The notes under the pieces: generated by a model | What the model was told of the DNA's origin: nothing | Database searches by the model: none | The model's input: only the letters and a program-made list of their open reading frames with translations | Shown here: positions 1 to 11,494 of the stretch, piece after piece | Numbering within the stretch: position 1 is the first letter of the stretch | Layout: the number at the start of each line of letters is the position of its first letter | From: Polyodon spathula | Taxonomy: Eukaryota; Chordata; Actinopteri; Acipenseriformes; Polyodontidae | Assembly: GCF_017654505.1 (NCBI RefSeq) | Contig: NC_054548.1 | Span: 25,168,870 to 25,232,869, forward strand | Reading direction: 5' to 3' | DNA length: 64,000 bases | Program-made: the position numbers and the translations under genes

Positions 1-221
1 TTATTTTCCTTCCCCAGGTCAGGGAAAGCACACTCAACAAAATAATAAAAATAAACAATAAGGAAGCCGGGATACACAACGATGTGTAACCCGACCACAT
101 AGAGTGTAATGGGGTTGCAGTCCCAAACAATAAATAAACAAGTCACAGAAAAACAACGCGCTCCCGTGAACCCAGCACTTCCGGGTAGTCGCTCCCCCGA
201 CGTACTTTCCGGAGCGTCCCG

Positions 222-575
222 TTAGTGCTCTAGGATGTAGAAAAGGAGATGGGTTAGCAGGACAACAATAAAAACGACCTGTCTTTCTTTCTTTCTTTCT
301 TTGCCCTCGCTGACAGCAAAGCGCCACTCTTCTCCTTTGAGGCAGGTGAGGCAGGTTTCCTGATCCACCTGCGGCGATGGTACGGCCTTCAGGTGGATCC
401 ACTGCTCCGCGGTCTCTACCTCACCCCGATCGAAGGCCTGCACAAAAAGGGGGTCTTCATATGGGCACACGTCAGGGAGGTGCCCATACTCCAGACAGGC
501 GAGGTACCATGTAGCCCCTCCTTCTTTTAACTCCCTCTGGTGCTTTGCCGTCAGCGAGGGCGGGCACTTTGTCAC
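222..575 (-). pseudogene. retroelement gag-like fragment with degenerate zinc knuckle
   Basis: The minus-strand reading frame has a stretch with the spacing of a CCHC zinc knuckle (C-x4-H-x4-C followed by PYEDP), but the first cysteine is replaced by tyrosine (YLAC-LEYG-H-LPDV-C). A second Cys-rich patch (ETCLTCLKGEEW) follows. This resembles the short gag-like proteins of fish LTR elements. The 3' end of the frame runs into a CTTT microsatellite (about 283-303). No LTR pair is visible, because the left part is at the window edge. It could be a host-unrelated chance frame; the knuckle spacing is the only real support. Confidence 0.35.
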
Positions 576-639
576 AAACTGTTAAAAAAAAAATGTTTAA
601 AAACATTGCCCAAGAAGAAAACTATGTTTTAAAGACCAC

Positions 640-1500
640 TTGACAGAAGCAATCCAACAAAAAGGCTGTACTTTACCCATAAAGTTGCGATCTGAGCCAA
701 GCATAACACGATGGGGCACTTGGTATTCTGCTGCTGAATATAATTTCAAATACATCAATTTTTACGCAGGCTTTGTGGAAAAGGAAATGCACATTTCACC
801 AAACACTGTAGTGTTAAAAGTACCTCCAGAAATTGCTTAAAAGATTTGTTTAAAAGGTTAAAATCAACTCTCCCTAATTGCGACGCATGCCAAGGGACTG
901 GTGGATCTGATTCAGTGGTTTGAAAGCTGTAAAGTGAGAGTCCATCAAACATATAATAAAGGTTGCAGAATCAATAAATACATACCGAGCAATGGCACAA
1001 GAGGTACACAGCACAGACGCTGCAGTAAACAAACTAAGTGTAAAAACCTTTCATGACGTTTCTGAAAAACTGACCAATTACTATAGCCCGGATCAATGCA
1101 AAAAGAAACCACTTTTTTTACAACCAGCTCATAACTTTCCGATGGCAGTGAGGATATTCGACCCACAACAAGTGTGCAGTTGGGATCTGGACGCCCTCCC
1201 ATTATATTCTATTCCAGGATTTGATGCTGACTGTAAATTAAAAATGACACATACCTACCATAGGCAAAAGAAAACGGCAGTAGAATGACTTTTAATCAAT
1301 TTTGGATTAAAGCTGAAGAACAATTTCCCAATTGAACACGAGAGGATAAAATATATTTGTCAGTTGTCACCAATTCTGTAGATGCTGAAAGAAGTGTTTA
1401 ATCTTATTTAAAAAAATTTACCGAACAACATCAATCTATGAGAGAAGGCAGGATTAACCAACTGACGATGCTGAAGTTTAACAGCAACACAATGCATGGG
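640..1500 (+). pseudogene. hAT-family transposase remnant (C-terminal half)
   Basis: Three consecutive plus-strand pieces in different frames resemble hAT-type transposases of vertebrate genomes: a segment with TRWGTWYSAAEYNF (640-840), a segment with the AVRIFDPQQV motif (992-1288), and a dimerisation-region-like piece, SVDAER followed after a stop by MREGRINQLTMLKFN (about 1366-1480). Stops and frameshifts separate them, so no protein can be made. It ends close to an ATT microsatellite. Family assignment rests on remembered motifs and should be confirmed by a translated search. Confidence 0.55.
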
Positions 1501-1548
1501 ACATTTTCTTTCATGAAACTAAGTGACACTTACGAACAACCTTGCATC

Positions 1549-1552
1549 ATCA

Positions 1553-1585
<33 letters not shown>

Positions 1586-1602
1586 GTAGTAGTAGTAGTA
1601 TT
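1549..1602. repeat. (ATT)n / (AGT)n microsatellite
   Basis: Tandem ATT units followed by AGT units, directly after the hAT remnant. Confidence 0.9.
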
Positions 1603-1639
1603 ATATTTGTAATGTATACGTTACAGCATTGATGTTATG

Positions 1640-3240
1640 ATTTCAGTATTTTATATAAATTGTTCTGGGAATCAGTGCTAGGTTTTTTTATATATTTTGT
1701 TGAAAATTATGTGTTCCTACTAGTAAACTGAAACATTTAAATTACTTATTTACACATTCTAACAAATAATACTGAATAAGATGTATTGGTAATAAAGGAA
1801 TGCATGACTAAATAAATGTCCGGAACTGCTTCTGCTGCCTAATCAACACGTCAATGCGTGTTAATAGAATGACTAATTGAGATGATTAAAGGAATTGGGA
1901 GATTATTAATCAATAAGTGGTTTAATCAAGCAGGACCACCTTGCGGTGGGAGGAATGAAGTGCAGCCTAAGAAAGCAGGTCGCGTAAAATGCAGGGCCCT
2001 ATTTATAGGTTATACCTGAAATATGCTATTAGCATTTCTGATTCTATTTGCATCTTTTATAGCCTACAATACACCTTTGGTCCTATAAACAAATGCATTT
2101 GTTTTGTCTGTGAATTAAATAAGGAGCACAAATAGAAGTTTTGCTTATCCTCTAACGTAGCTTCATTAGTTTTGGTGGCGTTAGGAAAATGTGATCAGTC
2201 ATGTGAAGTTGGTTTAAGAAAATGGGAAATATTCTCATGCAATTCAGCCTTGGTATTTATATTTCGTGTGTAAATACATTTCCGTACATCATTTTCTTAA
2301 GTTCAAAAAAATGTAAATAAAAAAAACAATAATAGATTAAGGATGTTAGGTTTCTTAAACAAAATAACAAACAGGATTTTGACCTTGAAACAAAAAAATA
2401 ACACTCTTAAAATATAATTAGCTAGAACCATCCCCCCCCCCCTTTCCCCCTTAAGTTCCAGTTTGTTAGCACACTACAATAAAGAGCTTAATTCTGAGTT
2501 CCGTATTAAAGCTGGGGATCAGCTAATCCTCAGCTTTGTTAGTTGCAATTGGTACCAAGTTCGTACGCAGCTGGGGATGATCATGAGATTAGCTAGTCCG
2601 CAGTTCCATACTAAATCTACAAGTTTGTTGCAATTGCCCCATGGGGTCTCCAGGAGCAGGGGTGTGAAGCCCTACTAGTCTAGTCTTTATTAAATCCTAC
2701 TGTTTTTTTATTTTTTTAAAAAGAGGTAAAACACCTGTTTGTTTTACAAAACTAAACAACTAAGTAATAGATTTTAAGTTCTCTTAAGAACTCTTTTAAA
2801 AAAAACTATGGAGGAAACCCTTAAGTAATAAGGTATTTGGTCTGCACACAGCAGATTTAATATTGCAGTTAAAAGGGGCGGATCCTAAAGACTTGTGTGT
2901 TAGGCAACCAAAACTTTCATCACTGATGAACTTTTAATTCATCAGAATTGGCAGTCACTCACATGGTGACCATCAGTACCCTCTAACATTTCACAAGCAC
3001 TAAATGAACACACACACACACACACACACGATATTACATGCCAAGCACCGGAGCTCTGAGAGGTATGTTACACATTTTGATTTCCACAGCACCTCTCTGT
3101 ATCTCTCACTCTGCATTTAAATAAACTTCATTAACAGAGAGTGCTGTTTGCTTCAGTCTCCAGAAAGAAGGCTTACAAAAAAGGACTTTCTCTGTGTTTA
3201 GTTTTCATATCAAACAACTATAGAAATTGATCTTTTTGCT
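1640..3240. other. no gene recognised; AT-rich
   Basis: Both strands were read for the missing 3' exons of DCUN1D2 (the conserved AYWKL, RFKFLDLW and EEGAWPVLIDDF blocks), and none was seen. A (CA)n run lies near 3009-3029. The rest is AT-rich sequence without recognisable coding signal. Confidence 0.6.
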
Positions 3241-3243
3241 TAC

Positions 3244-3374
3244 CTAAGCCCTTTTGTCCAGGGTTTTTAGCAAAGTTAAATGTAAACTGATAGAAGTCCT
3301 TGAACTTTCCTGGGTCCTTTAATTCTTGCTCTAATCTTGGTAGTTGGGATTTAAGTTTATCTGGGCTGTCACAG
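3244..3374 (-). CDS. DCUN1D2: DCUN1D2 exon 4
   Basis: 131 bp encoding [20 protein letters not shown], then [20 protein letters not shown]. The acceptor is CCACAG and the donor TTAG|GTAAGC. Phase matches exon 3 (Gly codon split GG/C). The next exon (expected D/LEMA..YW) is not found in the window. Confidence 0.95.
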
Positions 3375-6300
3375 CTGTGGAAAATAAGATGTTAGCATAT
3401 TACCTATAAAACATTCTATATGAGTGGGATGTACATACATGAATAACAGACTAGTTTAAATGACAACAGCACCTTTCTTTTTTTTTTTTTTTTTTACCTG
3501 CCAAACACAGAACCTTGGCCTAAGAAATCACTTGTGCACCGTAGAAAAGCAGAGCAGAGTCAGAGCAGGTAAATACGTGTTCTACGGGTTCACACAACTA
3601 CATTTTTTTCAGAAATACTGTATAAAATTAAGTTTCTAGTAAAGGGGAGTCTTCCTATATCTGGAAGTTTGATAGCAGCATATTACAGTAATGTGCTCTG
3701 AAATTCTGTAATGTTTGGCCACCGCCCCATTCCCATCCCCACCCCCATCTATTCATTTTCAATTCTAGAGCCTTGGTGCTTGGAAGTACTTACCCAAGTT
3801 CTGACATTCCATCTACAAACTCCCTCTTACTGAACTCGCACTGAGTAGCAGCTCTGAACTTCCACGCAACCACCAAAACACTAACGCTGGCCGGATCCAG
3901 GTTAAGATCATCACAAAACTGCTGGATGCCATCTATACCAATCTTATTCTCATCCTGAGGATCTGAATCAAACAGACACAAAATCCCATTTCACCATATA
4001 GAAACACAAACCACAAATACAGCAGCTGTTTTGCTCTTTCACACACTTGTAAAGAGATGCATCAGTAATTCGAAGTTACCTAGAGTTCAAGCAGTATGGG
4101 GCTTATTGAAGTTACCTACAGTTAAAGGAGTATGGGGCTTATTAAAAAAATTAAAAATGAAAAAAATGCTGCATTAGACTTTATAAGGTGAACATTAACA
4201 TGACAGTCGAGGACAATATATGAAGACTTTATATGTAGTACAGTAGCTAACATTCTCAATTCCAAACCATTTTTTTTTATTGCTGTTTTAAGGAGGAGTG
4301 GACCAATCCTATGGCTAAAAGATATTCGTTGTGAGGAACTTAAGGGGACACACATTGATGGATTTCTTCTTGTTCCTAACTATTCATATGTAGCACAAAA
4401 AGTGCATTCATAGTATGGTCCAAATGAAAATAGAAGTCTGGAAAATTAATGTACAGACAAATAACAAAACAAAATGGACTTATGACAGCAATAATAGGTT
4501 ATGCACTCGTTTGTAAAACGAGATTCATTTTCAAAACGTTACAATTTATATAACATGGCAGCAGTATGGTAATAATTTATCAAACTACAGGATGCCTTTT
4601 TTCCCACATTAACTACAGTCTGTCACATTTTGTATGCTGCACCCAATTCTGCCAAGCTGCACACTTGCAGTAAACAGATTAAACCGATGGCTAAACAGTT
4701 CTAGTCAACTGCTGCCTGATTAGTTTTCCTTGTTAAGAAAAGATAAACAATATAAATGATTAAAGCTGAAATAAAAAAAGCTAACTGAATAAAAAACAAT
4801 TCTGACAATTTTGAGAACTTCCAAGGCTCTCCTAATTTTAAAAGAGCCCTTCTTGCCTTGTGTGACAGCGCATAGGCATGTCACATGAACACTTCTGTGC
4901 TTGTTTGTGTGTTTGGTGGCCATCTTGGTGAAGGGACAAGAAGGCCACTGTTTGAACAGCCACATGGTTTAATTGTTATATTGAATAATTAATTGTTTGA
5001 TTGAGAGTGGATGGACAAGTGTAGAATGTGACCAGGTGGTGATGGGATGCTGAATCAATCAAGCCCCTGGCCACATGGTATGAAAGGAAGAGAAATATTT
5101 GTTTGAGAGAGTATATAGGAGAGGCGAGGAGACGAGACGAGACACCAGGATAGCCGTAGCTTGGGTGTTTTTGAGGGGTTGTTTATTTTGAAGAGTTTTG
5201 TTTAAACCTTTACTTTGTTCCAGTGTTTATTTGTGAATTATTAAAACTGCAGTTTCTGAGCCTGGGGCTCCTATTTCAAAGGGCGCAAACCTGCCTTGCC
5301 TGGGATGGTTTGCCATTACCTCATTATGCAAGATACAAGTATTACAGTGATACGTAATATGGGTAGCACCAACAAGTCAACCTCTGAAACTGGTAGTTGA
5401 CTAATCACACACTTCAATTGCAAAGCTGCAGCAGCATAGCAGGTATGGAAATAAGACTCCCATTCCATAGCAGTTTGATCCATTCCTGGTTTACTACGAG
5501 TTTAACGAGACTTACCTGAGCTTGTTACCTCTGCAATGTGGCTAATCAATCTTGTAGTAAAACCTGAAATGGGTGAAACTGCTATGCCAGGAGTAGCCAA
5601 CCCATGTTCCTGGAGAGCCACAATCCTTCAGGTTTTGTAGGTAGCTCTAAATCAATCACTAAATAGCTGGAAGAAACAGTAATTCTGACCAATTAAGCCC
5701 AATCATTAAGTCAATTACATCATTAAGAGGCTAGGGTAAAACAAAAGGCTCTCCAGGACCGGGCTGGCCACCCCTGTTCTATGCTATAGGAGTCTATTTC
5801 CATACCTGCATATATAATGTTTTTATGTGTTTAAAGTATATATTAGTAGTGAACAAGCAAAGTTTTCAAATATAGTGCACAAACACAAAAGTGCATGTAC
5901 AAAACTGCAACACAATCGGATTTATGTCACTCTGTGATTATTACATTTATCAAGACAGATTGTTTCTTACAGCTCACTGGGTACTGCACAATACAACCAG
6001 TTAATAAACCTCCATTACGTAAACTGGGTACATTCTAAACTGGGGGAAAAAAACACTCCCAGTTAACTGCTTCAAACTTCCACATTAAGTGACTGAAATG
6101 AAACATGTCTCACAGTACAAAACAGGTACAGTATCGACCAATACAATAAAAAAAAACAACCAAACAAAAACAGACTTGCCTTTGTATCGGTTATAGAGTT
6201 GTTCCAGTTTTTTTCGATCTACTGAGTTTTTCATGGATTCTTTATAGTAGAGCTCTGGGTTCTGGAAGTAGCTGTCCGTCGCCGTCTCTAGTTTCCAGTC

Positions 6301-8601
6301 ATTCTGTGTCAGGCAGTATAGAGCAGTTTTCTCCCCAGCCTGAGTAAATGCCATAAACTGCCGAACCTTATCCTTCTGAGATGACCTAAGCTTATGCTAC
6401 GGAAAAAAAAAAAAAGAACACAAGCAAGATCTGTAAAACAAAGGTACAATTGTTTTCCACATTTTCATGGTCATTTTAAAAAGCTTTTTTTTCCTCCTGT
6501 TGAGTCCAGTAAATTCTAAATTCTGATTAAAAACCCAATCGGTTTTATAAATGTGTTGTCCTTCACCCTTTTAGCTTTAGCTTTTTGTTTCTCCCTTGTG
6601 GGATTGGCCACCATATTTTTAACTAAGTAAACTGAAGGCAAGGCATAACAACTGATGCTGAACATAAACTTTTTTTTTTTTTTTTTGTGCAGAGTAGGTG
6701 TGCCATGTGCATTTATGAGTAAAGTTTTTATTTTATTTTATCAGACAAACAAGCACAAATTGTTAGAATGTGGAATAACCTTGAAAGCCAAAAATCACAT
6801 AGTGCAGGGGTTCACACACTTTTACACATTACTTCCATCAGCTCAAGGAAAAGACATTCAGTCCTACTTCTTAGTTTTTATTTGCAGCCTTACTATCTCA
6901 TGTTCCGATCTCATCAGTGTGGTTGGGTTTGGCGTTTGGATGGGAGATCTAAAAAGTGCAAGGAATTATCTAGCCCTTGCACCTTCGGTCTCCCATCCAA
7001 GTACCTGTAGGAAGTGGGGTTAGTGGCTTAGAGTCACTAAAATCACTTCACCATGCTTTTACGGATCGACACTGACACAGGCTGTAAAAGGATAGCACTC
7101 GGCTTCATTATCAAATCACAGATGCTGCCTGTTCCTCACAGAAATCAGCAGCTGCATTTTAGTGAGTGTACTGTACTTACACCACAGTTTTAACATCAGG
7201 ACTTTTATATAACTTAATTTACCAGGAAGGAAGTTATGGCAAAAAAAGAAGCTCTTTCATTTAATGACAGATTGTTTGTGATGCAGGAACTGGTTGGAGG
7301 TGAAAATAAATGTAGTAATTTGAAATGACAATGACAAGTGTTGCATGGGTCCTTTATGTATTTCATGCACTTACGACTTGGCAATATTATGCTGGGTTTC
7401 TTTAAAAGCCCTTTGCAAAACAAGTTTGGATTTCCAGTAAACTAACCTTCCTCCAGCCTTTAAGAAAAACTTGGTGTTCAAAAAAACAACAAACTGCTCT
7501 GGACACCGTGGATTGTGCAGGAGTGCAGAGATCTCTGACACGGAGCACACAACAGCTGCTTTCAGAGGCTCCTATGGCCCGGGTTAGCGTTTAATACAAA
7601 GTAATACTATCCCACCTCTGCAATGTATATATGTAACTTCATGACTCACCAATGTACACAGCAGATGAGTAGCTCAGGTCAATCTAAACAGTAAAATTAC
7701 TGACTGTAGAGCAGGGCTTCTCAGACTCGGTCCTGGGGACCCCTGTGGCTGCTGGTTTTCATTCTAACTGAGCTCTCAGTTACTTAACTAGACCCATAAT
7801 TTAACAAATAACTTGTTTAATTAGACATTTTTACTTCTTTTCAGCTCTTGAACAGTTGCACATTTCAAGTTATTTATAACATTTTATAAGTAACTTGAAC
7901 TGCAAGTGTTTAAGAGCTGAAAACAAGTAAAAAAAAGGCTAATTAAGAAAATTATTAATTATACGAGTTTGAGAAGCCCTGTTGAAGAGAGTAACAATCA
8001 ATATTTTACTTTATTTTACAGTAACAATCATTCTTTCTTTCTTTTACAGTATAAACCTGTACAATAGAATATTTTACTCCCCAGGCAAATTTCCAGTTTT
8101 GTCTATCCTATTTATAAATAAGCAGCTGGCATTTAAGGTGAGTGTTACTATAAGAAATGTTTACAATAGCAACACAAAACAAATTAGATAACGTTTTTGC
8201 ATAGTAGTGCTTTGTACAGCTTATAGAAGTAGGTGGACGTGAAGTGGACGGGATGAGTTTCTTCTGGTTGTCATTATGTTTTGCTGCTCAGTGACAGCAA
8301 TTTAAGAAGAAGCACTGATTTCCATAAATGCATTGTTGGTTAAGCCCTTGAAATGTGTTTTAAATTGATAAAGATATGGGCTACTATTTGTATCAGTTTG
8401 TCTCTAGTATGATAGGCTAATTCGGTTTCTTTATGGCCGGTGGAATTATTTTAAATATACTGTGTTCATCCCAGTAACTTTATGGCATAGCTTACTGTCC
8501 CAGCAGAAAACGGGGATTAAACTTCAAAACCTTTAACAGTTGGTTGTTACTGATCCTAGCCATACTAAAGCTTGCTTTATAAACCAAAGTGGATTCTAAT
8601 A

Positions 8602-8656
<55 letters not shown>

Positions 8657-9819
8657 GTCGACATTAAGACAGCCACGCTTGAAGTGTCAGCCCTGACTCT
8701 CCCGTACAGTGGTGCAATATCTTGTTATTCCTGACTAGTAAAGTCAGCATTCCTTTCAACAAACTTTACACACGATCTTCTTTACATTGCAGCTCTGGGT
8801 TATATCAATATCACCACAGACTTCTCACTTTGACTTGTGACAAGTAAACAAAAAAAGTCCTAGGCCCAAGAATGGTTCCCTTTATAAAGAAGACTGCTTA
8901 ATGCAACGGCCGTATTATTATTAGACATATCAATATCTGTAGCAGACCAAAATAAATACAAAATAAAGCTCCACATTAGTTCTATACTTTACTCCATAAA
9001 ACACAGGCACGAAATGTAATGTGCAATACTAGAACATTGTTGTTTTCTGATTTCAAAAAACATAAGCTCCGTACTTTCACTTAGTGATCTGTAACTGTAT
9101 GTACCCTGGTTAACACTCATTTGCAGGCTGTACACTTAGTAAACGCCACTAAAAAAGTGAAGTACGTTTGTTACCGGCACGGTGCTACTGAAACAAATAC
9201 ATACATAACATAACGTATTCGTTAAAACATTACGGTCAATTGATTATATAGAATTATTATTATTATTCTCACAATTCGATTAGCGTATTTCAATCAGCTA
9301 AATATTAAATTAAAAAACAAAACAAAAAACGTTGACTAGGATTTTACCAAACACCAAATACATGTGTTTGTATCACAATAATATATTTGGTATTTGTCCT
9401 TGTAGCCCGGTCACTTTCAGCTCGTTTAATTCCCTTTTTCCATTACTTACTCCTCAAATTCCACCAGTGCACTTTCTCGTCGACCGAGCTCCTGAGACCG
9501 TGTGCTGCTGTTCGACTCTAGTATCCTAACTTGCTGAGACCAAAAAGGGAAAAATACGTGGTCAATTGCTGTTGTCAGCTCTCAAAATACCAACAACACT
9601 CTGACTGACCTTCCTTCTAATACTAGCACTGATAAACTTGGGTGCTGAAACAAACCATCAGTGCATAACAAGATACCCCATCGCAACACCCCTTGGCTGT
9701 CTTTACTTACTTACTTACTTACTTACTTACGTGCGTACGCCCGCCCGCTCTCCACCGCTTCACTCCAACCCTTTGCTTTCTTTTTTGTTTATGTTTATTA
9801 TTTTGATCTTACCTACCAT
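3244..9819 (-). CDS. DCUN1D2: DCUN1D2, defective in cullin neddylation 1 domain containing 2 (5' exons, partial)
   Basis: Four spliced coding exons join into one open frame: M | [14 protein letters not shown]... | ...[12 protein letters not shown]... | [11 protein letters not shown]...NPGQKGL. This covers the N-terminal UBA-like domain and the first half of the PONY/DCUN1 domain. DCN1-like proteins act as co-E3s that help RBX1 and UBC12 attach NEDD8 to cullins. Residues HKL at the start, [17 protein letters not shown] and KESM fit DCUN1D2 better than its paralogue DCUN1D1, and the neighbouring TMCO3 and TFDP1 give the same answer. All exon phases agree and no stop or frameshift is seen. The last exons (second half of the PONY domain) must lie left of the window. 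Odd feature: intron 2 has a GC donor. Confidence 0.93.
3794..3962 (-). CDS. DCUN1D2: DCUN1D2 exon 3 (start of PONY domain)
   Basis: 169 bp encoding [20 protein letters not shown] through [10 protein letters not shown]. It has an acceptor TTCAG (3964-3963) and a donor GG|GTAAGT. Strong match to the EF-hand-like first half of the DCN1/PONY domain, with no stops. Confidence 0.96.
5439..5809. mobile_element. palindromic repeat (MITE-like) with a second MITE nested inside
   Basis: GCAGGTATGGAAATA at the left end is answered by TATTTCCATACCTGC at the right end. Longer internal arms (a segment around CATTCCTGGTTTACTAC and its complement GTAGTAAAACCTGAAATGG) make the whole unit foldable. A diverged second copy of the internal arms lies at 13790-13925. 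A separate hAT-like MITE (5588-5776) sits within it. Confidence 0.6.
5588..5776. mobile_element. short hAT-type MITE
   Basis: About 30-bp terminal inverted repeats (CAGGAGTAGCCAACCC... and, inverted, CAGGGGTGGCCAGCCC..., both running on to CCTGGAGAGCC) enclose 189 bp. Flanking 8-bp sequences TGCTATGC (5580-5587) and TTCTATGC (5777-5784) agree at 7 of 8, the target duplication length of hAT elements. No coding capacity. Confidence 0.75.
6180..6396 (-). CDS. DCUN1D2: DCUN1D2 exon 2 (UBA-like domain)
   Basis: 217 bp, open, starting [14 protein letters not shown] directly after a pyrimidine-poor but valid acceptor AG (6398-6397) and ending NRYK-g. It encodes the UBA-like domain and the linker [11 protein letters not shown]. 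The donor reads AAAG|GCAAGT, a GC donor in otherwise ideal context. Phase 1 at the end matches the next exon, which starts with 'at' to complete Asp. Confidence 0.95.
6900..7002. repeat. 5S-rRNA-like segments in inverted arrangement
   Basis: The plus strand around 6905-6950 (CCGATCTCATCAGTGTGG, later TTTGGATGGGAGATC) resembles the internal-promoter part of 5S rRNA. Shortly after, 6988-7003 read on the minus strand gives TACTTGGATGGGAGACC, the same 5S block. The two blocks (6937-6948 and 6989-7000) form an inverted repeat. It is too diverged for a working 5S gene; a 5S-derived SINE or 5S pseudogene pair is likely. Confidence 0.5.
7712..7981. mobile_element. hAT-type MITE
   Basis: Ends CAGGGCTTCTCAGACTC and, inverted, CAGGGCTTCTCAAACTC. 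Internal arms (TAACTTGTTTAATTAGAC..., GAGCTGAAAACAAGTAAAA...) are partly palindromic. Flanks CTGTAGAG and TTGAAGAG agree at 6 of 8 and may be the target duplication. No ORF. Confidence 0.65.
8600..8656. repeat. (AAT)n microsatellite
   Basis: Uninterrupted AAT/ATA units in DCUN1D2 intron 1. Confidence 0.95.
9817..9819 (-). CDS. DCUN1D2: DCUN1D2 exon 1, start codon
   Basis: On the minus strand ATG is followed at once by the donor GTAGGT. This matches the family, in which exon 1 contributes only the initiator Met and exon 2 begins with the codon for H or N of M(H/N)KLKSS. The 5' UTR runs to higher coordinates from about 9820 through a GC-richer stretch with a CCAAT box near 9853. The start is inferred from phase and splice consensus, not from coding similarity. 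Confidence 0.78.
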
Positions 9820-9829
9820 TTTATCACCA

Positions 9830-10160
9830 GCTGTTTGACCAACTTGAATGCCAATCGCTCGTTCTACGCTTGCGCATCTTTCTCCAGGGAATGCGCTGCA
9901 GAATTGGTGAGCGTGCGCGGAAGAGAAAACTATTCTCGGGAATTGTAGTTTGTTCCCGTTCTAAATCTTCCAAGCGTGAAAACACGTCGCTGCAAATGTA
10001 GTACAACGCAGTACTGTACTGTGTAACCACGGTCTGTGCTGGTATGCAAGTAATGTACAACCAATTTCAACCATCCTCTTTCAAAAAGCTTTAATGGCAG
10101 TTCATTATTATTGGTAAAACTAAAATTACACTGTCACAAGAACTACATCTCCCAACTGTC
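9830..10160. promoter_or_regulatory. DCUN1D2 promoter region, possibly bidirectional with TMCO3
   Basis: The stretch upstream of the DCUN1D2 start exon is richer in CpG than its surroundings. It has a CCAAT box (near 9853) and, on the minus strand at 9939-9950, AACTACAATTCC, the core of the ZNF143/THAP11 (SBS) motif. A second, weaker plus-strand copy, AACTACATCTCCCA, lies at 10141-10154. SBS motifs are common in head-to-head vertebrate promoters, and TMCO3 is divergently placed to the right, so a shared promoter is plausible; no TMCO3 exon 1 could be fixed here. Confidence 0.55.
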
Positions 10161-11100
10161 TGGACCTAGGAATTGTTTCGGAAGCAAAATAAAATTAGCG
10201 TTAATAAAATTTATGTGACTGATAATATCTACAATATGTAGTTGTTTTGTCTTCAACATACCTTTTTTCAAATGTAACATTTGTAATCCAACAAAATATA
10301 CACGAATTAAATATTGTATTACAACAAATTATAATACTAGTTTTATTTTGAATGAAATTATCTATATATATATATTATTATCTCTATATATAATATATAA
10401 GATATAGATATATATATTATATATTATATTGCTTCAATTTTTTGTGAGCACTATTTTCCGACCGATTTACGGTATTATTGATAAGAATTTGGGCTGGTCA
10501 GCGAAGTATGGGTCCCCCAGCATTTCGAATTGAACTGGTTGTGTGTTGTCAAAACAGCATGGCTGTGTTTTGAATAGAGACTTGGCTACGGTTGGAAACA
10601 ATTACTTCTTGAGGGGGGAGGGTCGTTTACATATTATATGTGTGTTTAAACAAAACAAGGGACATATCATTTCCACAGTATGTTGCATATATTTACAATA
10701 AAGTAGTGTCTTCTTTGTGATTACGGGCAATGCAAGTGAACCTATGACCAGGCAGCAGACCCTGTTCTGACTTATCTGGTAATACATAAGGATGTATTCG
10801 GTCGTTGATTCTTAATTAGTTTTATAGATAAGCGATTAAGTCTGAATTCCACGTCATTTTTTATGTGTTGTCCCATTTCAGAATTAACCCTGTAGCAGTG
10901 ATTCTGAATTGTGCAAAGAGAAAACATTTCTCGGAAACTAAACAAACAGCAAGTATATGCCGTGTGATATAGCTAAGTAATGACTCAATTACTTGAATTT
11001 TTTATTTTTTTGAATATTGTAATAACTGCACTGAATGTTTTTCACTGTATGGCGGTAGTTATTCCAACAGTTTGTTCAGCTTTCAGACATTCAACAAAAC
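10161..11100. other. no gene recognised; AT-rich with TA palindrome
   Basis: A TA-rich palindromic tract lies at about 10360-10430. Nothing else was recognised before the DIRS-type element. Confidence 0.6.
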
Positions 11101-11494
11101 GTTAGTTTACCTACATTAAACCTGGTTCCCTGAAAGAGAAGATGGCCACCAAACATCGTTATGGGATAAACTCCTGCCTATTGGTAGGTGTCACTGAGTT
11201 CTTTCTATCAAAGCTGCCGATAGGCCCCCTCCCCTCAGTGACCCCCTCGGTCCCACCTACCATAAACCTGGATCGTTCTCTTTCGCGACGAAACCATGAT
11301 GTCGAACGAAGCGACCTCGCGGTTGGTGGCCATCTTCTCTTTCAGGGAACCAGGTTTACGGTAGGTAAACTAATGTTCCCTTTCAATTCGAAGATGGCCA
11401 CCAAAACATTGTTATGGGAAACGTGTACCAGAGCCGTTGCGAGGGAGGAAAGAACGCAAGCATATGATGGACACCAAGTACTGCCTGACCAAGG

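Noticed and set aside
3009..3029. Regular repeats considered as a CRISPR-like array, together with 37910-38445
   Set aside because: Simple or degenerate tandem repeats in a vertebrate genome, without unique spacers.
4960..5320. LTR-like stretch with TATATAGGAGAGG
   Set aside because: No matching second copy or target duplication could be defined in the window.
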